A stretch of DNA of 29,262 bases. Source: Pyrenophora tritici-repentis (lineage: Eukaryota > Ascomycota > Dothideomycetes > Pleosporales > Pleosporaceae). Every line of letters begins with the position of its first letter. The first letter of the stretch is position 1. A program made the translations under genes and the position numbers. Under the pieces are notes generated by a model. The model saw only the letters and a program-made list of their open reading frames with translations. It did not search any database and was not told the origin of the DNA. The DNA is taken from positions 1-29,262 of the forward strand of contig NW_027093998.1 in assembly GCF_003171515.1 (NCBI RefSeq). Direction: 5' to 3'. Shown one piece after another: positions 8,611 through 16,702 of this stretch.

Positions 8611-8934
8611 TGTTGAATAATAAGCTTAGATAAGCACTAGCATAGATCTAGTAAGAGATCTACTTGCTTACGTGTCAATGAGTAAGGACGCGTAATCTAT
8701 GACATAATAGATTACGTAGACCAAGAATGAGAGGAATCTTCGAGAATACTTAGAACATGTATATAAGCTATAGCTAGCACGTTAGTAGCTCGGCGTCTAG
8801 CCTTCACTCCTTTACTCTATAGATATACTTGTCAATCTATTATATCTATATTTATACTCTAGTTCCCTACTTCCGCTAGATTACTAATAGTATTACTATA
8901 TCTATTAGTAATCTTCCTCCGACTCCTTCTTACA
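8611..8934 (+). repeat. Copia-B 3' LTR (324 bp)
   Basis: Begins TGTTGAATAATAAGC directly after the polypurine tract and ends CTCCTTCTTACA, with the TG...CA ends of copia LTRs. It contains TATATAAG-like promoter sequence near 8760. The partner 5' LTR is missing. The next base starts TAAGATACAAG, which is the 105-bp satellite entered one base into the GTAAG site used by copia-A, so the downstream flank would be TAAGA. Confidence 0.7.
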
Positions 8935-9202
8935 TAAGATACAAGTACTAGATTCACTCGGAAGCGCCTTGTGTACGGTAACTACCGTAGTTTCTCATAC
9001 AGGACTCTAATGGAAATATAATAATAATAATAATAATACCGTAGTTTCTCTAATACGAACAGAACGTGTAGAGCACTATTAGCATAACCCATGTAAGATA
9101 CAAGTACCGGATTCACTCAGAAGCGCCTTGTGTACGGTAACTACTGTAGTTTCTCTAATACGAACAGAACGTGCAGAGCACTATCAGCATAACCTATGTA
9201 AG
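8935..9202 (+). repeat. 105-bp satellite array, left block, with ATA microsatellite
   Basis: Contains one irregular unit (8935-9092) and one full unit (9093-9197), then the GTAAG target duplication at 9198-9202. The irregular unit carries an extra segment with a short (ATA)n run (about 9018-9037) between two copies of the CCGTAGTTTCTC motif. The units are the same repeat that continues beyond copia-A, so the copia element split one array. Confidence 0.85.
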
Positions 9203-9391
9203 TGTCAGATTTTTATGGATGGGATCAAGTGTGTATTCTCTGTGTCTGTCTACGGCTCTGTCTGTGGGAGGTGGCCTCGCCTCGGGCTTGGCAGTGCTAA
9301 GTCCCGGCGCTAGCCCTGGTTTGGGGGTCTCATGTCCTTCCCCAACCACCATCGGCTCGATCATGGAGCAAAACCTCGCCTCAATCTGACA
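9203..9391 (-). repeat. Copia-A 3' LTR (189 bp)
   Basis: Reads the same as 14671-14859 in the same orientation, and as the reverse complement of the solo LTR at 15285-15473. On the coding strand it follows the polypurine tract. The small frames seen inside it are non-coding. Confidence 0.95.
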
Positions 9392-9401
9392 CACCCCCTC
9401 A
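9392..9401 (-). other. Copia-A polypurine tract
   Basis: On the minus strand TGAGGGGGTG lies directly before the 3' LTR start TGTCAG. This is the plus-strand primer position. The gag-only element has the closely similar TGGGGGTG before its own TGTCA LTR start. Confidence 0.8.
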
Positions 9402-9457
9402 GCTCGGCGCTCCTCGGCAGCCTGAGGTGGAGTGGTCTTTGCGACATTCATACCGGA

Positions 9458-11019
9458 CTATATAACAAGACTTTCCATCTTCTCCAGAATTTCCTCTGGA
9501 TCTGCTTCCTCTACGTCTCGTTCCTTCACTTCAACCAGTCCGACCTGCGTCAAGAACTGGGGCCAGTTGTTGGCAGGCAGGGTCTTCGTGAAACCATCGG
9601 CGAGCATTTCGCCAGACGGTACATACACGACTCTGATAGACTTTCGCTTTGCCTCTTGCCTCAGCCAGTGATTGTGGATGTCCACGTGACGGAGTTTCGT
9701 CGTCAGCTGAGAGATCTCCTCGTTGATCAGCCGGATCGTCTGCGTATTATCGCACTGTATCGTAATTGTCTTCTCCGTCAACTCTACCCGAAGCTCCTCT
9801 AGCAGCATCCGCACAAACATGGACTCCTTAGCCACTTGCGATAGCGCGAGGAGTTCTGCTTCGGTCGTAGATGTCGTGATGGTATCTTGTTTGTTCGCCC
9901 TCCATGCGATCAGTCCTCCAAATAGCTTGATAACGTACCCTTGGGAGCTCTTGCGATCCGCGGTGTTGTCCGCAAAGGATGCATCGCTAGCTACTACCAA
10001 TTGGTCGTCTCCTCCGAATGATAAGGATAGAAGCTTGGTTGACTCCAGGTACAACAGCACTCGGTCAGCGGCTTCTTGATGTAGTGGACCAGGGTTTGTG
10101 AGGAACCGGGCGAGTCGTGATACTGGGAATGCGACATCGGGTCGGGTGTTGACGGCGGCGAAGAGTAACGATCCAATCTTGCGTTGATACAAGTTAATCT
10201 CTCCAGGAGTCGCCAAACCCTCACGTGCAACTAGTTCGACTCTAGCCATTGGTGTGTTGTGTCGTTGGTCCTTGTTCGTTGCCAGCCGTGCAATCTTCTC
10301 AACATAAGCTTTCTGTGACAGCCAGATCTTTCGCTTCTCTCGGTCCCGTATAACTTCTACTCCTAAAAACCACTGCAAATCCTTTCCTCCGGTCAGGTTG
10401 TATCGCTGTTTCAGTTCCTCTTCCACTTTCTGAGCTACTTCCGCGTGCCGTTTCGAAGAGGCAAGGATAATGTCATCAACATAAAAGAAGATGAACACTC
10501 CGTCTCGGATCATGCAGCAAGGTTCGTGGGGAACTGGCGAGAACCCGATTTCTAGGAGGAAGGCAGTGAAGTGTCTTTGCCAGAGCAATGGCGAGATCCG
10601 TAGGCCGTACAGCGCTTTGTTTAGTTGCAGTATTATTCCCTGCTTCCTGTATCCTGGGGGCATCCGCATGTACACTGTTCGATCAATATCTGCGTTGACG
10701 AAGGCGTTCGATACGTCGTATTGCTTCAGCTCTAGGTCAAACCGGGCCGCAATCGACACTAGCATCCGAAACGATCTTCCGGCTAGTGTAGCAGCGTAGG
10801 TTTCTTGTGCGGTGACATTTCGTTGCTGGTCTCCACGCACTACCAATCGCGCCTTACACTTCTGGAATCGATGGTGCTTGTCAAATTTGTAGGTGTATAC
10901 CCACATTGAGTCCAGTACCTGCTGGTCGGTCTTCCGAGCCGTCTTCGCCGGGACCTCTGACCAGGATCTGGTTTCCTTGTGGCTATGGAGATGTGTAATC
11001 TCAGCCTCTTTGAAAAAAA
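9458..11019 (-). CDS. pol: Copia-A Pol: reverse transcriptase and RNase H
   Basis: C-terminal part of the copia polyprotein. The ATG at 10906 is internal: the frame is open upstream to the A7 run at 11013-11019, where it meets the integrase frame. Seen in order: WVYTYKFDKH and KARLVVRGDQQ (start of the copia reverse transcriptase), KQYDVSNAFVNADID (catalytic Asp), MPPGYRKQG, LNKALYGLR, catalytic FYVDDIILAS, then PDVAFPVSRLARF, RNase H with ASDASFADNTADRKSSQGY, TSTTEAELLALS, CDNTQTIRL, KLRHVDIHNHWLRQ and the end motif LADGFTKTLP. All catalytic motifs are present and no stops occur. It ends with TAG about 65 bases before the 3' LTR. Confidence 0.9.
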
Positions 11020-13331
11020 TAGAACAACTCGTGATCCTCTCGCAGGCCGTTCGCTTGGGGAGGCGGTGGCAGCTGGCTGCGATGAGGCTTCTTGCCGTTT
11101 CGCATCATACGCTCAAGCTTTGCCTTGTCCAGTCGCTCTCCTGCCAAGTTTTGAACGTTTCCTGCCTTGGTGCCTGCCATAAAGGCGGCTGCCCATGGCT
11201 CCTTCAACATCCTGTGTTCCGGATGGAGGATACCACTCGCGAGACCTTGTTTGCCGTAGCTAGTGTCAAGACCTTGTTTCCCGTAGGCAGTCTCTTCGGA
11301 TTGTAGGCCGTAGCCTCCGGCATCGCATTGTTCGCGTGGAACGCCTGCGGATAGACCATGTTCGCGCTGTGCGCCAGTCTGTACACCATGTTCGCCGTAG
11401 CTAGTGTCAAGACCTTGTTTCCCGTAGGCAGTCTCTTCGGATTGTAGGCCGTAGCCTCCGGCATCGCATTGTTCGCGTGGAACGCCTGCGGATAGACCAT
11501 GTTCGCGCTGTGCGCCAGTCTGTACACCATGTTCGCCGTAGCTAGTGTCAAGACCTTGTTTCCCGTAGGCAGTCTCTTCGGATTGTAGGCCGTAGCCTCC
11601 GGTATCATCGTCCCTGAAGGGGTGTTCCACATTAGTTAGCATTTGAGCAAGCAGTGCTGCCGGTGGGGGCGTATGTGGTGGCGTCGGATAAGGTACTACC
11701 TTCCTTCCCGCCTCATCATACTCGAGCCGCCCATTTTCCGGCGCTCTAGCAATGGTCTCATCTTCGTAGAAAGTTCCAAGTTCTTCCCGTGTGGGATTTG
11801 GTCCAGGGGGCAGTTCAATAGTTCGAATCCATGCTGCTATCTCCTCTGTAGTGCTATGCATAAGATTGTCCATAACCTCTTTATGCTCTCCACTATATAC
11901 GACTTCCTCGTCGAATACAACGTCGCGAGTGCTAATGACCTTGCCTATAGATGGTACCCAAATTCGGAATATGTTCGTCGAACGGTAACCAACTAAGTAC
12001 CCTATCCAGGCTTTCGGGTCAAATCTCTGTAGACGTCCTTTTCCTCGCTTCGTGTCATCCGTCATCGCAAATGCCTTACAGCCGTACGCTCGTAAATGCG
12101 ACAGGTTGGGCTTGCGTGGTGATGTAACAACTCCATTCTGGAAAGCGATTGCCGTGAAGAACATCTCGTATGGAGATCTCCAGCGGTTCTGATATTTCGG
12201 CGTCCTGTTGTGTAGGTAGACGGCGGTCCGGGCGATTTCCGGCCATTGGTCCCACGGCAGATGTGCATCGAGTCGCATTGCTCGACCCTTTTCTTTTACC
12301 ACACCCCCTGAGCGTTCGGCTCCTCCGTTTTGCGCTTGCGTATCGGGGGCGGAAGGCTCGAGTACTATACCTCTTGTTCTGCACCATCTGGCGACCTCTG
12401 GCTTCACGGAAAATATCTCGTTGTCCGTCTCAATAACCTTTACCGTTATACCAAATTGATTCATCATAAAGGTGACGAACATCTTAAGGCTTTTAAGGAT
12501 GACTCTTGCCGTTCGGTTGTCACTAAGATAGAAATCCCATATGTATCCCGTAACGCGGCAGTTAATAAGCATCTGACTCTTCTCCTTGGTCGTACTTTCT
12601 GCTTCGTAGTCGTGAAAGTCGATCGCAACTCGCTCTCCCGGACCTTCTAAAATAGTCCGGGGCGTCCGTCGTATCATTCGCTTCGACTTTGATATCCCAC
12701 AGGCATCGCATTTCACTGTGGGGACCCCGACGATCTTCACCCCCTCAGATTGGTTCACTAGGTGTTCTAGGGCGTCGGATCCAGGGTGGCCAAGTCTCTT
12801 GTGCCAGACTATAGCCTCAGCTCGTTTTCGTACGGCTGTCCTGCGCGTTGGCTGCTGCGTTGAAAACGCTGCTCGCGCCTCAGCGTCATTGAGTTCCAGT
12901 ATCCATTGTCCGTACTTCTCGTGTAGTACTGCCAGTTCGCTATCGTCGGACCGTCGGAGGATTGTTGGGTCGGATTTGGTGTCCCACCAAAGACCTTGCC
13001 GGCGGAGTATCCGGAAGGAGACAAGACTGCAGTGTAGGTCAGGGCAGTAGGCGACGTTCTCGAGGTAGAGGAGACGGTGACCGTCTGCGCTATCTACTCT
13101 CAGAGTAACTGAACCGTATGCCTTAATCCACACCCTTGTATTGCCTGCCCAGAGGAAGTCTCCTGTCATAGGCGGTCGAATATTCGTGAATCGTCCGAGG
13201 TCGTTGCCGACGTGTATAGTGGTTCCGGAGTCCATTATGTAAGAGCGTTGAAGTGGGTACTTAGATTCCTTTGCCATAAATGATGAGGCACAGATTATAA
13301 GGTTGATCTGGCCTATGTTCCGGCCTTCTGG
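11001..13331 (-). CDS. pol: Copia-A Pol: protease and integrase
   Basis: In frame with gag after a single TGA, so translation into it may come from readthrough; the ATG at 13277 is an internal alternative. It contains an aspartic protease with MDSGTTIHV (catalytic DSG) near the start, then integrase with an HHCC domain (WHKRLGHPGSDALEHL ... CDACGISKSKR), the catalytic core with AIDFHDYE, IETDNE and GGAERSGGVVKEK, and downstream YLHNRTP and AYGCKAFA. Between integrase and reverse transcriptase lies a 47-residue tandem repeat rich in Tyr, Gly and Gln. The end at 11001 is artificial: the next frame continues the chain after the A7 run. Confidence 0.9.
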   Translation of the reverse strand, partial: PEGRNIGQINLIICASSFMAKESKYPLQRSYIMDSGTTIHVGNDLGRFTNIRPPMTGDFLWAGNTRVWIKAYGSVTLRVDSADGHRLLYLENVAYCPDLHCSLVSFRILRRQGLWWDTKSDPTILRRSDDSELAVLHEKYGQWILELNDAEARAAFSTQQPTRRTAVRKRAEAIVWHKRLGHPGSDALEHLVNQSEGVKIVGVPTVKCDACGISKSKRMIRRTPRTILEGPGERVAIDFHDYEAESTTKEKSQMLINCRVTGYIWDFYLSDNRTARVILKSLKMFVTFMMNQFGITVKVIETDNEIFSVKPEVARWCRTRGIVLEPSAPDTQAQNGGAERSGGVVKEKGRAMRLDAHLPWDQWPEIARTAVYLHNRTPKYQNRWRSPYEMFFTAIAFQNGVVTSPRKPNLSHLRAYGCKAFAMTDDTKRGKGRLQRFDPKAWIGYLVGYRSTNIFRIWVPSIGKVISTRDVVFDEEVVYSGEHKEVMDNLMHSTTEEIAAWIRTIELPPGPNPTREELGTFYEDETIARAPENGRLEYDEAGRKVVPYPTPPHTPPPAALLAQMLTNVEHPFRDDDTGGYGLQSEETAYGKQGLDTSYGEHGVQTGAQREHGLSAGVPREQCDAGGYGLQSEETAYGKQGLDTSYGEHGVQTGAQREHGLSAGVPREQCDAGGYGLQSEETAYGKQGLDTSYGKQGLASGILHPEHRMLKEPWAAAFMAGTKAGNVQNLAGERLDKAKLERMMRNGKKPHRSQLPPPPQANGLREDHELFYFFQRG
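11261..11600 (-). repeat. 141-bp tandem repeat inside copia-A pol
   Basis: Two full 141-bp units start at 11261 and 11402, followed by a partial unit from 11543. The period is exactly 47 codons, so the reading frame is kept. Each unit encodes a stretch with GYGLQSEETAYGKQG and AGVPREQCDAG. A shorter internal repeat (CTTGT-TTCCCGTAG / TTTGCCGTAG) precedes the first unit. It lies in the linker between integrase and reverse transcriptase, where copia proteins are variable in length. Confidence 0.9.
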
Positions 13332-13334
13332 TCA
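13332..13334 (-). promoter_or_regulatory. In-frame TGA between copia-A gag and pol
   Basis: On the coding strand gag ends GTC GAG TGA CCA GAA. The frame then stays open without shift for 18 codons to the ATG at 13277 and on through protease and integrase. A TGA followed by C is a known leaky context for readthrough. It is either a regulated gag-pol boundary or a single nonsense mutation, for example from CGA or TGG. Confidence 0.6.
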
Positions 13335-14531
13335 CTCGACAGTATCCTCTACCGGAGTGCTCTGTGACTTCTTAATCTGGGGTGTCCCTAATTTAGCTCT
13401 CTTGGCTCCCCTTATCTCTTGTTCGAGATCAGTGTCGCTATCAATTCGGTGCTGAGCCATCGTCTTCAGTGTTTCACGTGGCTTCCACCAAACAGGGGCG
13501 TTGTGCGGAAACGCGTACCAACAATCCTTTAGTTCGTGCTGTTGGTCGCATACCTTGCATTGTTTCCTATCCTTGCCCGGTCCGGGAGTCTTTCGGCTTT
13601 TGCCGCGACCTCGCTTTCCTGGGGCCTTCTCGGCGGCGTCATCTGCGTCTTCGCCGTTCAGTTGAGGTCCACTTGCTACAAAGGCGGCCTTCGGGACCTT
13701 GTGTTTGATCGGATGCAACAGTGAGGCGTACTCTCGGAACTGTTTAATCATCATCCGTACAGTGACACGTGGGTCTTTATTTCCACCGGCCATGAACGCG
13801 GTAGTCCATTCTGGTGATGGTTTGAGAACTGCTTTGACGAAATCCTCCTTGATAAACTCTTCGTCTTGGCATTCAGGTATGCCAAGGGCCTTGCCTTCCG
13901 TGATTGCATGGTCCATCTCAGTTAGCCAGGTCTCCCACTGTGCTAACAACCTCATCGGTTTTTGGGCCGCGAGGTAACGTTCTCTCGCACGTTTGAGTTC
14001 CTCCTTCGTGTCAATCCCAACATTTGCGGCTAAGTTTTCAATCCACTGCCGATGGGAAAGACCTGCCTTGCAGCAGTTGTAGAAGAGGTGTTGTGACACA
14101 GTCTTCCTTATGTGCTCGGTGAGCTTTCCAAGTCCGGTCCGCTCTTGTTGATATCTCTGGTTAAGTATTTTAAACTCTTCTAGTTGTATTCGGTAATAAT
14201 CGATATCTTCTTTATAGGACGTCTTCGCGTTCGTCGCGAGGTCCGAGGGTCGTACCGGTACGTAGGCTGGCGCTTCGGCGCTATCGTCGCCGATCGCTTG
14301 GCGATATTGGGTAACGTGCAGATTCGTCGCTGCAGTTGATGGCTGATAGCTTCCGATAAGTGGAGCTAGTGGTGGTTGTGGTTCTATTAGAGGGATCCCA
14401 CGTTGCTTTGGATCTACCTTTTCCCACACTTGGTATGCGGCGCATTCCGCTTGTAGTTGTTGGTACCATTTAGCCCAATTGGTATAATCCGTTAGGATCA
14501 CTGTTGGATCTCTGTTTGATAGTACAGACAT
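13332..14531 (-). CDS. Copia-A Gag
   Basis: A 399-residue structural protein, starting at an ATG 140 bases inside the 5' LTR, in the expected place. The N-terminal part has the WAKWYQQLQ and YQVWEKVDP features of copia-type gag (compare WFNWIFLC and IWQYVNPD in the gag-only element). A middle helical region, a basic GKRGRGKSRKTPG stretch and a zinc-knuckle-like CKVCDQQHELKDCW (CX2CX3HX4C) follow. The gag-only element has the very similar CVCGLSHALPDCW, so the two gags are related. No internal stops or frame breaks. The stop is a TGA that leads straight into pol in the same frame. Confidence 0.85.
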   Translation of the reverse strand: MSVLSNRDPTVILTDYTNWAKWYQQLQAECAAYQVWEKVDPKQRGIPLIEPQPPLAPLIGSYQPSTAATNLHVTQYRQAIGDDSAEAPAYVPVRPSDLATNAKTSYKEDIDYYRIQLEEFKILNQRYQQERTGLGKLTEHIRKTVSQHLFYNCCKAGLSHRQWIENLAANVGIDTKEELKRARERYLAAQKPMRLLAQWETWLTEMDHAITEGKALGIPECQDEEFIKEDFVKAVLKPSPEWTTAFMAGGNKDPRVTVRMMIKQFREYASLLHPIKHKVPKAAFVASGPQLNGEDADDAAEKAPGKRGRGKSRKTPGPGKDRKQCKVCDQQHELKDCWYAFPHNAPVWWKPRETLKTMAQHRIDSDTDLEQEIRGAKRAKLGTPQIKKSQSTPVEDTVE

Positions 14532-14670
14532 CTTGTCGATGAGTTTTGATGACTCTTCGGTTCGGCGCTTACGTGTTGTAGCGTGGGGATCGTCGTATTG
14601 ACGGTATTTGTAGTATAAAGTAACTTTGATTGACTCTTCTGTACTCGGTACAGGCAGTGAGACTCTTAAT
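14532..14670 (-). other. Copia-A leader with primer binding site
   Basis: Untranslated leader between 5' LTR and gag. The primer site lies at about 14655-14670: on the minus strand ATTAAGAGTCTCACTG follows the LTR with no gap. It is complementary to CAGTGAGACTCTTAAT, which has the form of the anticodon arm and loop of tRNA-Lys(CUU), ending at tRNA position 39. This fits half-tRNA priming as known for Drosophila copia and Ty5, but with tRNA-Lys instead of initiator Met. Confidence 0.55.
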
Positions 14671-14859
14671 TGTCAGATTTTTATGGATGGGATCAAGTGT
14701 GTATTCTCTGTGTCTGTCTACGGCTCTGTCTGTGGGAGGTGGCCTCGCCTCGGGCTTGGCAGTGCTAAGTCCCGGCGCTAGCCCTGGTTTGGGGGTCTCA
14801 TGTCCTTCCCCAACCACCATCGGCTCGATCATGGAGCAAAACCTCGCCTCAATCTGACA
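14671..14859 (-). repeat. Copia-A 5' LTR (189 bp)
   Basis: On the minus strand it begins TGTCAGATTGAGG and ends AAAATCTGACA. It appears identical to the 3' LTR, which indicates little time since insertion. GTAAG at 14860-14864 is the target duplication. Confidence 0.95.
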
Positions 14860-15284
14860 GTAAGATACAAGTACCGGATTCACTCGGAAGCGCCTTGTGT
14901 ACGGTAACTACCGTAGTTTCTCTAATACGAACAGAACGTGCAGAGCACTATCAGCATAACCCATGTAAGATACAAGTACCGGATTCACTCGGAAGCGCCT
15001 TATGTACGGTAACTACCGTAGTTTCTCTAATACGAACAGAACGTGCAGAGCACTATCAGCATAACCCATGTAAGATACAAGTACCGGATTCACTCGGAAG
15101 CGCCTTGTGTACGGTAACTACCGTAGTTTCTCTAATACGAACAGAACGTGTAGAGCACTATCAGCATAACCCATGTAAGATACAAGTACCGGATTCACTC
15201 GGAAGCGCCTTGTGTACGGTAACTACCGTAGTTTCTCTAATACGAATAGAAAGTGCAGAGCACTATTAGCATAACCCATGTAAG
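14860..15284 (+). repeat. 105-bp satellite array, middle block (four units)
   Basis: Units start at 14860, 14965, 15070 and 15175, each exactly 105 bp, ending with GTAAG at 15280-15284 before the solo LTR. Copies differ by only a few substitutions. Each unit contains the hairpin TACGGTA-AC-TACCGTA. Because 105 is a multiple of three, long false frames arise across the array. Confidence 0.95.
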
Positions 15285-15473
15285 TGTCAGATTGAGGCGA
15301 GGTTTTGCTCCATGATCGAGCCGATGGTGGTTGGGGAAGGACATGAGACCCCCAAACCAGGGCTAGCGCCGGGACTTAGCACTGCCAAGCCCGAGGCGAG
15401 GCCACCTCCCACAGACAGAGCCGTAGACAGACACAGAGAATACACACTTGATCCCATCCATAAAAATCTGACA
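15285..15473 (+). repeat. Solo LTR of the copia-A family
   Basis: A 189-bp LTR in the opposite orientation to the full copia-A element, flanked by GTAAG on both sides (15280-15284, 15474-15478). It is the product expected from an independent insertion followed by LTR-LTR recombination. The site within the 105-bp unit is the same as that of the full element. Confidence 0.92.
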
Positions 15474-15872
15474 GTAAGATACAAGTACCAGATTCACTCG
15501 GAAGCGCCTTATGTACGGTAACTACCGTAGTTTCTCTAATACGAACAGAACGTGCAGAGCACTATCAGCATAACCCATGTAAGATACAAGTACCGGATTC
15601 ACTCGGAAGCGCCTTGTGTACAGTAACTACCGTAGTTTCTCTAATACGAACAGAACGTGCAGAGCACTATCAGCATAACCCATGTAAGATACAAGTACCG
15701 GATTCACTCGGAAGCGCCTTGTGTACAGTAACTACCGTAGTTTCTCTAATACGAACAGAACGTGCAGAGCACTATCAGCATAACCCATGTAAGATACAAG
15801 TACCGGATTCACTCGGAAGCGCCTTGTGTACGGTAACTACCGTAGTTTCTCTAATACGAATAGAACGTGCAG
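15474..15872 (+). repeat. 105-bp satellite array, right block
   Basis: Three full units (15474, 15579, 15684) and a partial fourth (15789-15872) that ends after GTGCAG, where unique sequence upstream of the LysM gene begins. From about 15722 this block is also part of the giant inverted repeat. Confidence 0.95.
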
Positions 15873-16027
15873 TAGCCTATCACACTTATATTATTCAAGT
15901 ATAAAGGTTACAGAGCCAGCACATATAGGATAGCAAAAGTTTAAGAAACATACTTCGGTCCTCAACAATCAAATCTATCATCTCTCCAAAACCTTTACTC
16001 TACCCACCCAGCCTCCTAGTTGCTACA
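15873..16027 (+). promoter_or_regulatory. Promoter region of the LysM gene
   Basis: Unique sequence between the satellite and the LysM start codon. TATAAAG at 15900-15906 lies about 125 bases before the ATG. A C/T-rich tract (CTTTACTCTACCCACCC) and CTACA precede the ATG, as often in ascomycete 5' leaders. Assigned by motif only. Confidence 0.4.
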
Positions 16028-16395
16028 ATGAAACCTACTACTTTGCTCGCGTGTTTTTTCTTTGGAAACAGCCTTGCCTACAGCCTGGCTGCTGCGGAAA
16101 CCAAGCGTGGGGTCGAGGTAGAAAGCCTTGTAAGCCTAGAAAAGGATCTCCTAGATAATTACTAGAAGATTTAACATAGCCCTAGGATAACACTCTTTCT
16201 AAGGATTTCGTTAAACCATTAGAGGATCTGTCAAAGGTGGAAATGCGCCAGAATTGCAACTATACGGTTAAGGAAGGCGATACTCTCACTAGTATCGCGG
16301 CTGATGCTGGCACGACTACTGCCCGAATCAAGCAGCTCAATCCAGGCCTTAACCCTAACGCTATTTTGGTTGGTCAAGTGATCCGAATTTGTTAG
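16028..16395 (+). CDS. Small secreted single-LysM protein, one intron
   Basis: LysM domains bind chitin oligomers; secreted fungal LysM proteins shield hyphae or hide chitin from host sensors. Exon 1 (16028-16129) encodes 34 residues with a hydrophobic signal peptide (TTLLACFFFGNSLAYSLAAA) and a Lys-Arg at 26-27. A 56-bp intron (16130-16185) has GTAAGC, a TTAAC branch-like site and CCTAG. Exon 2 (16186-16395) has 69 residues with a full LysM domain: YTVKEGDTL, then IKQLNPGLN and VGQVIRIC. Two Cys bracket the domain and could pair. The total of about 103 residues resembles single-LysM effectors. After the TAG at 16393 the frame stays open 36 more codons to a TAG at 16504, so the stop may be a recent nonsense change. 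An alternative acceptor is at 16203. Confidence 0.72.
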
Positions 16396-16702
16396 AGCTG
16401 CGTGGTTGTTACGATCTATACCCCGGAGGAGACAGGGGTAAGCGTAATCACTTTGAAGGATCAAGCGGCACAGTTGAAGGATTGCGGCACAGCAACCACG
16501 CCATAGTCACGTGACCGCTCAGTGGTGAGCAGCACGCGCTAGTCCAGGAACAGGTGCTCATCAACGAGCACTCACACGCTCAATACTGAGCGCCACACTC
16601 ATTAAGTATATAGCTTAGACACTGAACCCCTATGGCTTAGTGTGTTCAACTTCGTACAAGACTCTAGTATTCAATCTAAGGATTATACTTCATTCTTACA
16701 AC
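16396..16702 (+). other. Spacer between LysM gene and helicase fragment
   Basis: Up to 16506 it holds the open frame that continues past the LysM TAG. The rest has no coding content that I recognise. It contains the palindrome GTCACGTGAC (about 16506) and several GAGCAC/GTGCTC motifs (16550-16575) that could pair. Confidence 0.5.

Larger units (their letters stand above)
7823..8934 (+). mobile_element. AT-rich Ty1/copia fragment (copia-B), 3' end with LTR
   Basis: Only the 3' end of a copia element remains: RNase H coding sequence, a short untranslated stretch, a polypurine tract (AAGGGGGCG, about 8602-8610) and one LTR starting TGTTGAATAATAAG and ending CTTACA. It is visibly richer in A and T than the flanking gypsy and copia-A elements, yet its coding part has no stops. 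The 5' part is missing and the junction to the gypsy 3' region near 7815-7825 is abrupt. On its right side the LTR meets the 105-bp satellite. Confidence 0.75.
9203..14859 (-). mobile_element. Ty1/copia retrotransposon, near-complete (copia-A)
   Basis: A 5657-bp element on the minus strand, bounded by 189-bp direct repeats (9203-9391 and 14671-14859) that read as identical, with TG...CA ends on the coding strand (TGTCAGATTGAGG ... AAAATCTGACA). It is flanked by the 5-bp duplication GTAAG (9198-9202 and 14860-14864). On the minus strand: primer site, gag, in-frame TGA, protease, integrase, reverse transcriptase, RNase H, polypurine tract. Integrase before reverse transcriptase defines Ty1/copia. 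Breaks are one in-frame TGA between gag and pol and one frame change at an A7 run (11013-11019). Identical LTRs imply a recent insertion. It sits inside the 105-bp satellite. Confidence 0.95.

Noticed and set aside
15285..15473. A short inverted-repeat element (MITE) with TGTCAGATT ends
   Set aside because: The same 189-bp sequence flanks the copia-A element as direct repeats with 5-bp duplication, so it is an LTR. The short terminal inverted repeat is the usual LTR end.
14860..15872. CRISPR-like array
   Set aside because: The repeats are directly head-to-tail 105-bp units without unique spacers, in a eukaryotic setting.
14895..15904. Long repeat-containing ORFs of 124 and 96 residues across the satellite
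   Set aside because: The unit is exactly 105 bp (35 codons), so any frame without a stop in one unit stays open through the array. No start context, domain or composition of a real protein; array breaks at LTRs also end the frames.
16231..16464. A 77-residue minus-strand ORF over the LysM gene
   Set aside because: It is the antisense of the LysM exon 2; the plus strand shows a clear domain and splice signals.
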